Origin: Opisthorchis felineus
Taxonomy: Eukaryota > Platyhelminthes > Trematoda > Opisthorchiida > Opisthorchiidae
Assembly (NCBI GenBank): GCA_004794785.1
Contig: SJOL01007403.1
Location: 747,660 to 811,659 of the forward strand
Length of the DNA: 64,000 nt
Direction of reading: 5' to 3'
Shown here in pieces: positions 11,061 through 25,064 of this stretch. Position numbers and translations under genes: made by a program. Positions within the stretch are counted from its first letter, which is position 1, and every line of letters starts with the position of its first letter. The notes under the pieces were generated by a model. It was not told the DNA's origin. It did not search any database and was given only the letters and a program-made list of their open reading frames with translations.

Positions 11061-14000
11061 TGGACGGAGTATTGGGCAACTGATATGATCCTCAAAAAAA
11101 GGTATAACAAGGATCGGTGTGCTTGCTGACCATAAAGTTGACAAATACACCATTTTATATGTCCCCGAATCTAAGAACATGCTTCAGGCATCAGACAATC
11201 AAGCGAAATTACTTTTCTAGTAGCCTGGGGAATAAAACAGAACAGCAGACTCAGTGTAGGAGGACGCACGAGGTGACAAACTTCAAGAAGAGGTTGCTAA
11301 GTGCCTTGAACATTCTGATTTTAAGAGTGTAAAGTACCAGCTTTCAGGCTTCGTAGAAAGTGAATTCGGTACGAGCGGACTACCAGATATCACTTGGGAC
11401 GGTTAGGTACTTTACTGTGGAGGACCTTGGAATACAAACCTTTAATAATATGAGAATAAAAATACTGATTCAGTTGTGGCACCCTCATCAACAGTCAGGG
11501 AGAGAATGTTGTCAAGGCTCCCTTGGATGAGGAAGAACTCTACAGCCTGACGCTTCAGATCGTTGACTGATGGTTAACGCTCCAGAGAACACCTCGTACA
11601 AACTCGACTGCAGCAATATGGCCGATGGCAAACCAAATATACGGAACTGTTTGCTCCGCTTATTGCGCAAACCAATGAACGGAAAGGTGTTTAAACAAAT
11701 AGCTTCATCAAAAACGGTGAAAAGGGGGAGGTGAAGCGGGCTGGCATGCCGTCGCATCAAACACTGGGATAGGGGTTAGAGATTTTCCATGTCAAACAAG
11801 CCGATCCCGTGTTGGAAAAAGTGTTCCCCAATCTGACAGAACACCACTGATGAGTGAGTTTAGAAGACATTCCGGAGCGGAGACTGCACATATCCAGTGC
11901 ACTTTGTCGTGCTCAATGCATAGAAATAGTTCATCGATCACCTTAGGGTGGAATACCTCGTCTCTAATGTAATATGCCCGAGCAATTTTCGGATGTAATC
12001 ATTCTGCTAAATTCAATGGAGTAAGAGATTTTGCCGAAACAATGCTCTGAAGGCGATCCCATGGATAAGAACAAACAACCGACTTGGCCATAGAGAAATT
12101 TGTTCAAAATGCATGAGAACTGATCCAATGCATAACAGGCGGAAATGTGAGCGATCATCCGGTGAAAGGGCAGTCGTCAGTCCAAGTCTTGCTCGGAAAC
12201 TTTATTTCGGTTGAATTGTGTATACTTGGGTTAACATTCATGAAGATTGATTCGTTTACGTTGAAGTTGTCTTGAAGAAATTCCCATAAACTGTAGATAC
12301 GTTTATTGGTCTATGGCTTGAAAGCCTAACTAGTCATTGAAAGCATAACACCAAGTGATTATCGTCGTCCTGAATGATTCAAGCGGTTTCGGACCGCATA
12401 AGCGGTTAAGATAACATCAAGAATGTGAGTATCATGTTTTCGTGCTTGGACATCAGCTTAGAGAGAGTCTCAGCAATTATTCCCAGGATTATACCTGACA
12501 TTGATAAGAGTTCATTACGGTTGAACCTCGTCTGAGTGTACCACGGCATCTATGAGATAGCATACTGTAACATTCAAACAGTAGTCAACAGTAGTCGCCA
12601 TTAAATGAAACAGCAAAAATTAGGCCTGTTTTTCGTTCTTGGAATCTAAATGAGCGGGCTTACTTACTCGTGTTTAAATAGGAATATCTGCCGAGACATT
12701 TACAATTATATTGGGACACTAGCTGAACCCAGTGACCGCCGAAATAACACAAACTTAGAACTGGTAGGTGAAGGTTACCAAATTAGACATCAAACTTGTT
12801 CAAACGTGATTGACCTTATCACTACATCATATCTGGTTCGAAAGATATCTAGCTTTTGAGTGCTGTCTTGTATATTTCTGAAATGGTTTAGTACCAGCGC
12901 TAGCCGTTACTATTTCTTGGAACTTGTGGTTTAACTTCGTCTTATATCTATACATAGGCCCCCTCGGAAGTGACTTCTGACCGATTGCCCAGCACCGAGT
13001 CAGATTGATAGTGAATGTTCTAATATCCAATGGTTCCTGCGGTCGGAAAATCGACATGCAGAATATCGGTCGTCACGTATGCCTGCGGTTCTCCGTCCAT
13101 TTACGACTGATTACTTCCGAGGATGTCGCCTCTTAAACAGCTTCTTCAACAGATTTTACAGCAGTAGACGGACGCCAGATAGCACAATGGTGCCCACCTC
13201 GTCTAAACCAAGTATTACTGAGAAATAACCGTGGCTGGTAGAAATACAAAAGGTGCTCACCATATTACGCATCGCATCTAAACCAGACATACCACTGCTT
13301 GTGAAATGAAATCTTTTATTATAACTATACCCGCACTCTTTGTGATGAACATGAGGATAGTGATTTCTTGGATAGGAAGTATTTTGCACCGAATTAGAGC
13401 TAGAGTTAGTGATTTGGTAGGTAACACAAAGAGATAGCGGTTAGTATTTCGAATTCTACTTGGAGTAGATAACCGGATGGCACAGAGCCTTACTAATAGT
13501 AAGGAAGTTTTAAACTAGGCAGCTGAAGGTTATAGCAACACTAGCATAATCCGTTGTAGCAGTCATAGAGTCAGCGGAATCAGTAGTCAATGGTAACTAG
13601 CTTGCGAGGTTGGCGCAAAGGCGATACGTGGATCTTGAATTTGAGGTTAGGAGATGAGGCGAACATCTACCTATGAAGTATCTAGAGTGCGCACAAAAGC
13701 AGCGCACTAGCAGACCGAATTAAGAATTCTCGTTCTCAATGCTGCAACGAAAACAGAACGAAATCTGACTACGGCACGCAAAGCGACGGATGTAAGTGGC
13801 AGCGTGACCACTTTTCCGGGTGCCAGACTGACAGCCCCGTTGCCGGGATCTACAGGAAAGAGTGGGAGGTGAGGCAGGAGGGCTGTTAAGAGATAAAAAT
13901 GAAGAAGGCCTAAGCGGTCACATTCTCTGGCTTATTAGCCATGCTGTATACAGTGAATATGAATACAGACCAACGTCAATACACGACGGTGGGTGCAGCA

Positions 14001-14830
14001 TGAAGATAATTTTACTAGCGTATTCCCCGGCCTTTTGTTAACACATTGTCAGAACATTCAAACCCAGACAGAAGGTCAACTAGGGTTCTGAACAGAAGTC
14101 TTCGACCCAAAAGATTTAACGTGGGACAAGATGGTTGGCGCGGTGGTAGTCTATAGCAGTCCATCTCCCAAGGAGCACATCATCCTAATCCTCGAAACTA
14201 ACGATCAAGAGGCGAGAAGAATGTGTATGTTGGACCACCTTCGTAAACCGACCTGGTAGAAGAGACTGTGGGTTCCCGACGGTTATGCCCTAGTATAGTT
14301 CTACGAGTTGCCGGGGTACCCAAGCCGCCGAAACGCTCAAAGGCACAGCTTTTTGACATTCACAAGTCAGCCGCATTGGCTACAATCAGTACGGGGTTAA
14401 TGAGTCACCATAATTAGAATTTAACGGTGACATCCGATAGGCTTCATGACCGATAAAAGAGAGGAGTGACGATTTATTCGTATCGCAGGTAAAAGCTATA
14501 AGTTCTGTCATCGTGAGTACATGTTGGTTGCAAGTGAATGCCTGTTCCAACGGCATCGGGCTCACAATGGGCTCTCATCAGATTTGGCTGCGAAACAGCC
14601 CCAAAGACCGCTTCGTTTTGGTCAAATTTCCCGTAGTCCAAGTGAGCAAACAATGATGGTAAAATTCCCCTCAGTGAGTGAATTTGAAATGTATGCGGGA
14701 GTTTTAGGGAAGGTTGTTTGAGAATCTCATTTCGAACACTATTCTCATAGATGAATTTTCGTGCATTCTAACCTTAAAATTTGACTGTTTCCCTGATTTC
14801 AACGTGCGTACTTCCGTCGCACCAGTTAGT
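11061..14830. other. No gene resolved
   Basis: Only short open frames and no recognisable retroposon coding sequence. The helix-rich gene at 14,941 may extend into its right edge. Confidence 0.3.
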
Positions 14831-14940
14831 TGGGCTTACTTCCACTGTGTGAAAATCGTTCACTGCATTCTTTGATCCCTCGCCCTGACAACCGTATTCA
14901 GCAGGCATTCCGGTAGCCTCTGTCGCGTCAAGCTACAAGT

Positions 14941-16436
14941 TTAATTGGTCAACGAGTTTTCGTACAAACACCGAGCATAATTCCGGACACCGTTTCGGTT
15001 CACCACCTCAGAGGCAATACGCACTTGCTTTGCCAAGTCCGTCAGGACCCGCTCATTTCCGAATTTTACCGCTTTGCTTACAGGATAATGGTACTTTCTA
15101 CACATTCAGGACCCGAAGTTCTCCAGAGGGTCTAGGTTGGCAACACAAAGGCACATCAGGAATGATAAGAACAGAACTATACCTCGGTCACATAGCAAGC
15201 TTATAAACAATTTTATTGCTAATGTCCGTTGCACCTTATTCGACCACTGTCGAAGACCTAAGGGTAATGTGAGCAATACACAGAAGTTTACCAACGGAAT
15301 GGCGTGAAAGAGACGGGACTTACCGAGGTTACGGTAAGATTATATGAGCATTATCCGATTCCAATTGGCACAATGATATGTCCAGAAATGTCGGTACCTC
15401 CAAGGCTGAACGGGATAAAATAAAAAAAACAACGACATGTAGTTACCGTGAACTCGGATACCATCAAATCACAGTGCTGCAAACGAGGCCAAATGTACGT
15501 CGTATAGTTTGTAACATTTTCAGAGTTAAAATGCTCGGGAATAGCAGGCTGTGCACAGATGACCGAAATTATCCCATAGATGAGTGGGGCAGATGTCGGC
15601 TTTAAATGCCCAGTTGTGAAAGCTCATTTGAGCATGTAACCACTCAACAGTTGCGGTAACTCTGGCGGTTGATCAGACGGCTGTTGATCTGTTAGCCGCG
15701 CTTGGCAATAGGCTTGTAAGAGTTTCGTCACCAGTCGGGGAGACGTCGTCTGAAGACGAACGTCTGGAAGCCAATTGCCAAGCCCAGAGAACAGATCAAT
15801 GGCAAGTTGGTCAAGCACTAGTAAACGCGCCTGAGCTACCAATATTTCGAGACATTGAGGTAACTCTGCCTGTAAAATATGGACCAGACGTCACCTTAGA
15901 AGACGCGTGTAATCCGTAAAGACTGAAAAGTCAGCAACACGTAAGGCACAATGCACCGTTCATGCACTTCACGGATAAGGTCAGCAGTCAGTGGTGCTTT
16001 AGAAACTAAACCAGTAGACAGAAGCCAGCGTGTGTGCTAACAAACCTAGTGTCCTTAGACTCTGCATTTTTTCTCACAATCCGTTAAAAACAGATTAAAC
16101 ACTGGTAGTTTTGGAACAATACCTTCACTGTAGGTTAACCTCGAAGAGTACAACAATTGCATGGCTTGTTCGACACACTTTAAAAGAGCATGATATACTT
16201 AAGTGAATGACGATAGTACTGGATACTCCTCATTCGATACGATTTGTTTACTAATGAAGGTGTTGTGGTCGGGTTTTTCCAGCTAGTTATCCGCACTCTA
16301 CTGTTTTTCTCACTTTAAGTGCAGATGCGTGTACCAGGTTTTGGGGTTGGAAAATTAATCTCGAAATATTCTGAACCAGAATTCTCTGATTGCGACGATA
16401 CAATGCGAACGTAGGATGCAATCCTAATGGTGGGAA
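14941..16436 (-). CDS. Unrecognised helix-rich gene, six candidate 3' exons
   Basis: Exon chain read on the minus strand with compatible phases: a 16,314-16,436, b 16,078-16,177, c 15,941-16,005, d 15,641-15,869, e 15,183-15,257, f 14,941-15,071 (stop TAA). Good acceptors precede a (CTCTATCTTCAG), b (CTCTTTTAAAG), c (CTACTGGTTTAG) and e (CACATTACCCTTAG). The donors of a and b (GTGAGA) and e (GAG|GTATAG) are good; those of c and d are weak, so these two boundaries may be wrong. An alternative has d ending at the in-frame TGA at 15,624. The peptides are leucine-rich and amphipathic, for example RILVQNISRLIFQPQNLVHA, EQAMQLLYSSRLTYSEGIV, LVAQARLLVLDQLAIDLFS, VQRTLAIKLFISLLCDR and GNERVLTDLAKQVRIASEVV, which suggests an ARM/HEAT-like solenoid. 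I do not recognise the family. A further possible mini-exon lies at about 14,837-14,883. Upstream exons must lie to the right; a transposon-like stretch interrupts that side. Confidence 0.45.
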
Positions 16437-18689
16437 CTGAAGATAGAGTAATGTCAGAAGGATGGCGTGGAGGAGGGATACGTGAAATTGTGAGAAATGT
16501 CATCAGAGGAATGGTTCCGCTTAACCGCCTTGTTGCATGGAAGAAGGCGATCCGAATCCCTCGGAGCAAAAGTCTGACTTGGGGTAGTACGCAAGTACCG
16601 GCATAAACAAAATTTGTTTTTACGAAACAAGCGGCTGTAAATGATTGGACACTAGCCCAGAGGATCGCAAGACCGTATGGGACTCTCCGGGAGTCACGAT
16701 GAACCCACTTTCCCACTAGAGCTCAGTGGGCCACAGGGGTACAAAAACCACTGTCACACGATAAGATCCCGTCTCTTTGTGGCAGGGACCATCTCCTCAC
16801 ATGAAGGATACGTATTCGCTATTAGTGTTCTATAGTATGTTGAGGCCCAGCAGCGGACAGGCAATTTGGGGGACCGCCTTATTCGAAAGAATGTAAAAAT
16901 TTCGTTTGACAATGGCTGATAAGCTATTAAAGTCATCTCTTATCGCGGACTATGCAGAAATAGGGACGAATTGAATTCAACGCTCCATATCTTCAAATTC
17001 ATAATCAGAATAATAGCTTAGTTGCGCGGATACCTAAATTCGAACCATTTACGATTTCCCATTAACCTATTCCCTGCGCCCTAGGCTAGGTCATCCCGCA
17101 CAGCCAAGTGCATCAAGGTATTGACTCCCTAGCTCTCGGCAACGTTCACCGAATCACAATTAACATCTAAATTTGGCCTTGTGTAATGTATACCATGATT
17201 GCCCCGATACAGGCGTCGAAACAGGTACAGAACCAAACATTAGGGCCGAAAGTTCCCTTGGTCAATTAGTGATATCTAGTCATTTGTATGCAACACCATT
17301 TGGAGGTCAGTGCTAAGCTAAACGGACGTTAAGCGAAAATGTGTGCACATGTTTGTATACAGTGCAAATTTCCTTGATATAGGTAAGCTTTACTGCCACC
17401 CCGTAGACCATACGCCCATAAATGGTGTGAAGTTACAAAACTGTCATAGGATTAACAGCAATACGTATAAAACCAAAAAGATAACAGTTGCATCAGCCAC
17501 ATGAACGATGATGGCTTCCGCTGAAGGGACGTTTCGTGGTTATATATCGTGTGCTAGCACGATTTACGTCGAACCTTCAAAATTTCACTATTATTAGTAA
17601 AGTAGGTAGTCTCGAGGCGAGAACTGAGGCAGATCGATACGCCAAGGTCATAAGTATGTTTTGTCATTCCGTAGAAACACCAACAAGCCTTATGTTTCAC
17701 GCTGGACACACCGAGAGGTTGGCGCGTACAAACACACAAGTAGCATCTGTGTAAAAGGCTTTACTTTGACTGGCATTTCGTTTCCAATCCGTCAGAGTCC
17801 AAACGCTGAGCCTAAATGACCTAGTGATCAGGGGCACTATCGGAGGAAATAGGTACTAGCCTAATGGCTAGGTTGTATCTGTACCCTTACAAAATAAAAT
17901 GCTCGTAACCATTGATACCCGTCCTGGCTATATCATTTTTTGTGGTTGTCCATTTTCGTGCTACGTGTTCGTGAGGTAGGAAAGCACACGCGCACGATTC
18001 CCTGCCAAGACGCGCATCATGTGAGGCACATAGTTACCGTCCCTGCTTTTGCACCTTATGCTTGACCTGACGTTGCTCGCGATTTTCGGAGACTAAGTAC
18101 CCTGGGCCATCAGAAGCCGGAGTTTTATTCTCAATTCAAGATCAAGATGTTATTTGTCCTTTCCGCACATTTTTCTCAAAAGTAATGCTTATGGTAATGA
18201 CTCCGAATATCTCAAATGAATTCACGGATCGCTGCGTAGGGAACTTATTTGCAAAAAGTAAGCAGGGTAAAAAGCTTCCGCAAACTGAGTGGCAAAAGGT
18301 GGGAAGGAGGGAAATTTTTAAAATGAGTGGGGAAATACTATGGAAGTTTTGAGGTGAATATTCTTAGTGGAGTTCACCCGGTCTCCCTAATAAATGCACC
18401 TGTACATCTCATGGGTCCACCTACCCGCTGGGGCAAATAACTGGGGAGGTCCCTACTTGGTCAAACAGTGCGAGGTGGGCTGAAAACCGGCAACCATTGA
18501 CAGGAAATTAAAGACACTGGAGGAATACGTGAGCCGAAAGGCATGATTTATTCCTCATTTTACCGGAACCATCTGTAACGAAATCCAATGTTCATTTGGT
18601 TGGGGCGAATGGTTTGGATACGCAGCTTTTTCCACCCTTTTCAAGGCACCCTCTAAATGACCGATATCAGTGTTACTGTGATTTCCATC
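16437..18689. other. No gene resolved
   Basis: Should hold the upstream exons of the helix-rich gene if that model is right, but none stood out. 16,560-16,900 looks like foreign, repeat-type sequence of unknown family. An ankyrin-like scrap near 17,110-17,190 (minus) is interrupted by a stop. Confidence 0.25.
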
Positions 18690-19440
18690 AACTTTCCTGC
18701 CAGGTCAGCTCGATATAGGTTGGTCACAAAGCCCGTTGAAGACAAATTGAATAGGCGCACGTTGGCCTGTGTGAGCCTGGTAGAAGCCGACTTGATAACC
18801 GAACCCGCACAAGGGCATGATCAGCATCAAGGTGAGCAACCCCATAAGGAACAGCAATCTTTGACTGAAGCTCTCTACCCGCAAGTGATCGTCATGTGAT
18901 TTATCTGCTGCCGTATTTTGGCTGTGGTTGATGGTCCCCAAGTAACATGGTGTGACCGCATGCACTGGCTGGGAACAGAAAGAGTCCAGCGCGTAACTTA
19001 TCAGGTGGCCACCTATCGTATGTACGGTGGACAACGATTCCGAATTCTTCTGGGCTTGATCATCCAACTTGGGTGTTCATATCATCTGTCAGAATGACAA
19101 TGTTTATTCGTTTTGCCAATCGAAGCTACAGCGAAGGGTCTCGATAGAACCTGTCTTCCGAAGCTTCAGAAATATAGCCTATCGATGTGTGTTGACATGA
19201 CGAAGGATCAGTGTTCGAAGCAACGAGTCACATCTATCTCAATTGAAACAGACAAAAGTAAAGCACAGAGGCGACCAAGCCATATGTGCCAGGAACCGGT
19301 GAATCACGATCGCCAGAAAAAGAGGTGGAATACCTGGGCTCATCCTAAAAAGTTCAAAGTGCACGATTGAGCTGGAGTCTCGGAGGCGCAACTGCATCGA
19401 CTGAAATGAAAGGCAAAGTTTCAGCACGGACTGTCTGTGG
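18690..19440 (-). mobile_element. RTE-like retroposon, AP-endonuclease fragment
   Basis: Aligns to the endonuclease region of the copy at 28,500-29,350. The catalytic GDMNA-type motif has decayed to DDMNT near 19,060-19,090, and the region corresponding to the Y-R-W and D-H-A motifs is frameshifted. Both ends truncated. Confidence 0.65.
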
Positions 19441-20399
19441 TCTAATCCGAAACCGAGACAGCCAAATGTATAGGATACTTTGAGTTTATGGGAAAATTGT
19501 TTTGGTTTATTTTACCACGTGTTTGTTTAGAAAAGGAACAAATGTGGGAGTGGTTGGATGATGGAAAGGGGTGCCTTAAAGCATGTGAAAATTCGTACCC
19601 TTTTCCCATACGTTTGGTTGCGTTAGGGCTTGCACTGACCTATCCGGAAGTTTCGCCAAAATTTGCCAAATGTGTCATATCTCCCCACTCTTGCTCAGTT
19701 TTGCTATTGACATCATGCAATACGCTCCACGAGGGACCGAGAATCTGAATATCACTATGAAAAGAGATCAGTGAGCTTAGATTATAGATGACGACAATCT
19801 TGTTACTTAAAAATCGTGTGTCCGCACAGATCACAGCAGAAAGAATATGATAAGTGTTTCCTTGTATCGACGTGCGCCTTGCACCTTCAGGATTACCAAC
19901 TCGCTTATATCCCTTTTAGACTTCAGAATGATTTGACTGAGTTTGTTAGTACATTGGCAACTGCATAAGCTGCGACTACTGTGGAAAACTGAGCCCACGC
20001 ACACATCATCAGGGTTCGTGCAGTGTTCACCAACTTGCGCAATCTTTGGTGCCAAAAATGAATTTCACTGAGATTAGAGGAAAAATCTTGCCTTGTAAAC
20101 TGGAAACCTCCGGCCTGATCTGAAAACTGGGAACGTCAACTGTTTGACCAACGATACCTCCGTAGTATGGCACGCTGCAGCACGTATAAAATGGAACGGC
20201 CCGTAAGCAGGTACCAGGTCATTAGTCGGAGTCGATTGAACAGCATATACCGCCTGTCGGGTCAAGGTGGTTGGGACATGTACTGCGTATGTCTGACCAG
20301 CGTCTAATAAGGCGGTGTCTGACACTCCAATTCCTTGTTGGTGAAAGTTCTCTGAAGGATAGGCCATAACGTGGCGACGCCTCATCTAGAGTTGTCACG

Positions 20400-22970
20400 C
20401 TGTCCTAGTGGTCAAGCTTCAGTGCTGTAATGGTCCTGCGGGCTATGCTGGCTGGAACGCAGTTCCTAAGGCTTCAACCAGCAAGGCCAACGGGGAGGAG
20501 CACAACGTCCCGTATTGCGAGAAATCGCATTACGAGGCGGTCTAGAGGTAAATTCGTACCGCCCTATGTGATAGGATTTCGAAGGTAGTAAGGCGTTTCC
20601 TTTATTTGTTCAGAATATTTATATTTATGAAAGCAACGATGATGTCTTCCTCCGAGGAATGAATGGGTTAGAAAAAGTCAGCCTAACGTTCAGCCATGAC
20701 CTCCGGCACATTATTCAACACGGTCGAAATACTTTTAAAGCCAAACAGCCTGGTGGTGCTCAGAATACAGTTACTGTGCGCAGCCGTATTAGGAGTCAAA
20801 CTCCCTGCGCCCTCGGGCCAGGCCAGCCCTCTCCAACCTTATGGGCCAGATCGCTGAGTCACTGGCTCCCAGAAGCGTCCCAAAAAAAACCCTAAGAATC
20901 GCCGCCTCGGGGTCGACTTTTGAGTCAGAGACTAGGGGAAGGGTCCCTGTACATTCTCTCATTTCATTGTGGGTCGGGCTTCTGAGTCAAAGGCTCAAAG
21001 GCTCAACCAAACCCCCTTCTTCGGCCTTGGTAACCAGGAAGTATCATTCGCCCTTACAGTTCTCCGTTCACTGACTACTCCCCATACGTCCCTTACCCAA
21101 GTCCTGCTGATTCACTTAGCTGTTACTTACCTAACCGTTGCTTTGTATTTAAGCCTCGGCTCAGTAAAATAAATCAAAGGAAACCCTTATTAAATCCAAG
21201 GGGTTTGCTTCACATTGCCGCTTTCAACGTCTGTACTCTGTGTCGAATTGGGCAACAAGTAGCTCTTGCTCAGAGCCTGTTCTATCTTTCGATCGATGTA
21301 TGTTGTGTTTCCAAAACAGACATACAGGACCCCAGTTCGGCCATCCACCGCGAAACGCTTGCGACGAACCCACATTTATCGAAAATTACTCTTCGGATAT
21401 CTGATGACCCTGATGCAATGGCTCGTGGTGTCTACGGCGTGGGAGTTGCGTTTAGCCTCAGGGTCTAATGCACTTTAATGAACTGGACTTCATCAATCAT
21501 TTGTCTTTGTGCCGTTAGGTTGACTGGTTCAAGCAAGATCAATGCATATTTACGTGGTAAACGATATCCGCTTGTACCAGCATACGCTCCGACGGACGGT
21601 AGCCCAGAGGCTGAATAAGAAACCTTCTATCGATATTTATCACGGTTGTCTTGGTCAGCAAGACTTACAGATATCGTGATTATGGTAGGTGATATGGAGG
21701 CCGAGGTCGGCCGACGAATTCTTGTGGAAGCCTATCTTGGCGGCCGAGACGGGTTTAACGCTAGCCGCACGGATAATGGGGAGCAACTTCTTCAGCTATG
21801 TGCTAGACATAATTTATTTCTAGCCCACACAAACTGTTAGCACAAGCGTTCGCACCGTGTGACTTGGAGGCCATCAACTGCGAACCAGCTGTGGACGACG
21901 TGGCGATCAGGTAACGGTAGAGAGCGTCGATACAAGAATGTCGTTCATTTTGTAGTATACCACTGGACTCTGATCACGGCACTGTGCGGGCACATGTATC
22001 TGTTCACTTCCCTTCTGGAATAGTACTATTCAGTTCACCAACTGCAAAGCGTCTCTATGGCTCAAAAATATCGAGTTGAGTTGTCTGAGAAGCTTCCAGA
22101 ACTCGACGGGAACAATGGCAATTTGGAAGAAAATTGGAGGACGGTGGAAGCCACGATCACCGCTTTTGAAACAGTCTGCCCGAGGTCGCTCGCACATCAC
22201 AATGGACACCAGACCTCGCCAGGACCTGCAGCTCTGATGGAATTCAGGAAAACTCTACCAGCAACAAACGACTATGACAATGGTGTGTAGATCCCTAAAA
22301 CGCTGAATAATGAAGAGCCTAAGGACTGATAGAGAGCACTGGTGGATCGCAAAATCCCGAGAAATGGAGAAAGCTTCTGTAACAGGGAACAATCGCACCC
22401 TGTTCCAGCTGAGGTGGAAGGAGGGTGGGTGTTAGTGAAACGACCTCCGAAAAAGATGGGCCATCAATCCATTTACGAAAGCGTCGTCCTGAATGACGGG
22501 CCGAACAATATGAAGGACGGTTCAGCTGCCCTCACCAACGCAACCACTATAAGGGCCAAATGAACCAGTGGTACTTCGATACCAGTGTATCATCGGAAAC
22601 GGAAATCTAGCGTGGAGTTTCATTGACTCAACGCAACAAAGCATCTGGTACAGATTGTTTGCATCCCGCACTCCTTAAATGAGGTGACGAGTCCCTCATG
22701 CTTATCATGACGACTTTACTCCAAACTATCTGGAGTGAGGAAAGAATACCGATAGAATGAAGCGTCTCAATGACTTTCATGTTCAAAAAGGGTGAAAGAA
22801 GATCGTTCGAAAACCACCGTAGCATCGATCTAGTAGTCGTAACTTCCAAGGTGAGCTCTGGTATTAATCAACGAAGGTTGATCTATCCCGGGAATCAGAT
22901 TCGCGAGAAACAAGCTGGGTTGTTCCCAGGGCTACATCGACCATATCTTCCCTTTGCGACAAATGCTGGA
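20400..22970 (+). mobile_element. RTE-like retroposon, 5' leader + endonuclease + start of RT (degenerate)
   Basis: Leader 20,400-21,200 matches the reverse complement of about 29,350-30,240. The endonuclease begins near 21,210 (AAFNVCTLCRIGQQVALAQS, DVCCVS), carries GDMEAEVG (catalytic N replaced by E) near 21,690 and reaches the linker by about 22,350. RT begins near 22,560 and breaks off after REKQAGLFPG near 22,930. Many stops. The catalytic YADD region is absent. Confidence 0.75.
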
Positions 22971-23319
22971 ACTGCGCCACTCCTTCTGACGACCAACAAT
23001 GACGTCTTTCTCAATCTTAGATCTGCTTCGCAAAAACCACGTCGTGCCAAATGAGGTAACAGCGGAGATTTTAAAAAATCGTTCAGATGTACCACCCTTT
23101 CGGTGCCTAGCTGCCATGGCACCCGAAGGAAGCACTATTAGGTGTGTATACAGCTGTGGGATTTTTGTCCTCACCAGATCCATCCGTGGCATCTATACAG
23201 CTAGATGAGAGCGTCAACCCAGTGATCCATCACTGAACGAGGGAACAGCGTATATCCTGGGGACCTTAAAAGTGCCCAATCAGCAATCCTTACTGCGAAT
23301 CTCAACAACAGAGTTCGGT

Positions 23320-23780
23320 AGATGATTCCAGTCGCTATTTACTCAGATCAGTAAAGTAAAATTCGTTCAGACCTCGAAGCCCCACTGAAGTGGCTCCCAA
23401 CTGTGACAGCCAGGTAGGAGACTGTGTGGAAGAATAAGCACTGACAACAAACAATTGCAAAGTCTCCTGATGGTTCAAAAAGACCCGGGTGAAGCAGCCA
23501 TCTAGTAAGAGTTGCGCTTCCTGCACTTTCTCAAAAATTATAACAATACCGTCTGAATATTCCACATCGACAATGTTCTAGTCCGGAGAGATTTGAACAC
23601 CGCGGGTTTTGAAAAACTTCGCATTATTACCTCGTCAATGACAAAAGTAAACGAGAATGGAGAGGATTGGTTGTAGCAACTAAGTGATTACGCCATCGTT
23701 CTCAGTGACTGTCTGTAGTTCCCCAGCTCTTCCATTTTCTCGTTAACGGAAACTGTGGTAGTTAGGACTAACGTACCGGT
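23320..23780 (-). mobile_element. RTE-like RT fragment, catalytic site lost
   Basis: Aligns to the palm region at 56,340-56,560. The YADD box reads YSDG (around 23,545-23,560), so the copy is dead. It lies in opposite orientation to the plus-strand copy just upstream. Confidence 0.55.
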
Positions 23781-23984
23781 GTGGAGTGGTTTATGTTTGA
23801 TAAACTGACTGAATAACTAGAGAATGGCTAACAAAGGGGATCATCCTCGTCAAGCAGCAGTCGATATTGCATAGGCATAGTGGTTACTACCGGAAATCAT
23901 GCAGGAATGAAATAACCCCCTGTCATCAGAATGTAGAAAAGAGCCACGAAGACGGCTGAGCTCTAGAACGAGAATGTCCGCCCT

Positions 23985-24690
23985 AGAGCCTAAAACATAG
24001 GATAGCTCTTAATAGCCTGGTGCGTCCTGTGGACCACCGTTCTGGGCTTACTGCAAATCCAAACACCAAGGCCCTTGACCACGGTCTCGTCCAAAGAAGC
24101 CCGCCTCCATATACTTTAACTCCCTTCTCCAGACATGTCACCCACCGGAAGATGCCAGAACGTGTGACAGAGTGGAAGATTCAGTAATTCATCCAGCTGG
24201 TGTATGGTGTCCGACCAGGTCGTAAAACACCATCACCACCTGGACATCGGAATGCTCTCCTGGTTGTCAGGTAGCAGCGAAGAGACGGCGACCTTCGATA
24301 CTAGGTATGGCAGACTTTGAACTGGACAGCTCCCAGCACTGTCCCCTGTTGTACGCCACTCCTAAATTCACAAGTGCAGGGCAAGCTTCCGCAGATATTC
24401 ACTTGGAATGTACAGTGCTGCAGGGCAGGGCACCTCACGAGGTCCGGTGAGGTGGTGAATTCTTCAGGCTCTTTGGTTAGTATGCAAGGTTCAACTCGAT
24501 TAAAGGCCCTACTCAAATTCACGAATATTTCGTCTAGTGTGCGTGTAGTTTTCCAAATGCCACTGATACAACTGCGGGAGCGCACGGACCTCTGCTGGAT
24601 TTCCGCAAGGATCTGGTTTTGTTTGATGTTGCGTCACCACCCGCCCAATCCAATTTCTTTCGGTTTGACAACGTTGGCCTAGCGGCCAAT
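23985..24690 (-). mobile_element. CR1/Jockey-like RT fragment
   Basis: The frame at 24,301-24,585 reads TLDEIFVNLSRAFNRVEPCI and ends CEFRSGVQQGTVLGAVQF. This corresponds to the DxxKAFD and SGVPQGTVLGPLLF blocks of CR1/Jockey-type RTs and is distinct from the RTE-like family around it. Limits are approximate. Confidence 0.55.
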
Positions 24691-24744
24691 GGTTCGCAAA
24701 ATAATGTTCGTCACCGTCCCTGTATGAAGGTTTGACGATAGCCT

Positions 24745-25050
24745 CCGCTTATCATCATCATCATGTCATTACCATAGTCACCACCATTATTGGCAGTACA
24801 GCGGTGTTCAGCACTGACAAACCACTCCTTATTTGTGAGAAAAAGAATAAAAGTGGAATAAGAGGGCTAACCTACCACAATCATTACGAGGTGTCTAGGC
24901 CCCCAGACACTCATCCAGACAATTTGAATAAAAACATATAAGAACCCCAGTGACGTCCACTAGCGGCCACATCTTCCAGAGTCTTCAACCATGTACAAGG
25001 GGAGTCACTCGAACCCCATCATGAAGGTGACTCACATCGACAGTACTCAG
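24745..25050 (-). mobile_element. RTE-like 3' end fragment
   Basis: A TCATCATCATCATG tail is followed by sequence matching the family 3'UTR (CTACCACAATCATTACGAGG, CTCATCCAGACAATTTG) and the first bases of the C-terminal coding end. 5'-truncated, and abutted by the next copy. Confidence 0.7.
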
Positions 25051-25064
25051 AATGCTCACAGTCA

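Noticed and set aside
11820..11870. CTGATGAG-type hammerhead ribozyme core, as in some fluke SINEs
   Set aside because: The matching GAAA and the flanking stems are missing.
16315..16716. 133-codon minus ORF
   Set aside because: It runs in a different frame across the better-supported exon a of the helix-rich gene and has no recognisable motif.
17110..17190. Ankyrin-like scrap on the minus strand (NTLMHLAV, LDVNCDS)
   Set aside because: Too short, interrupted by a TAG and without splice support.
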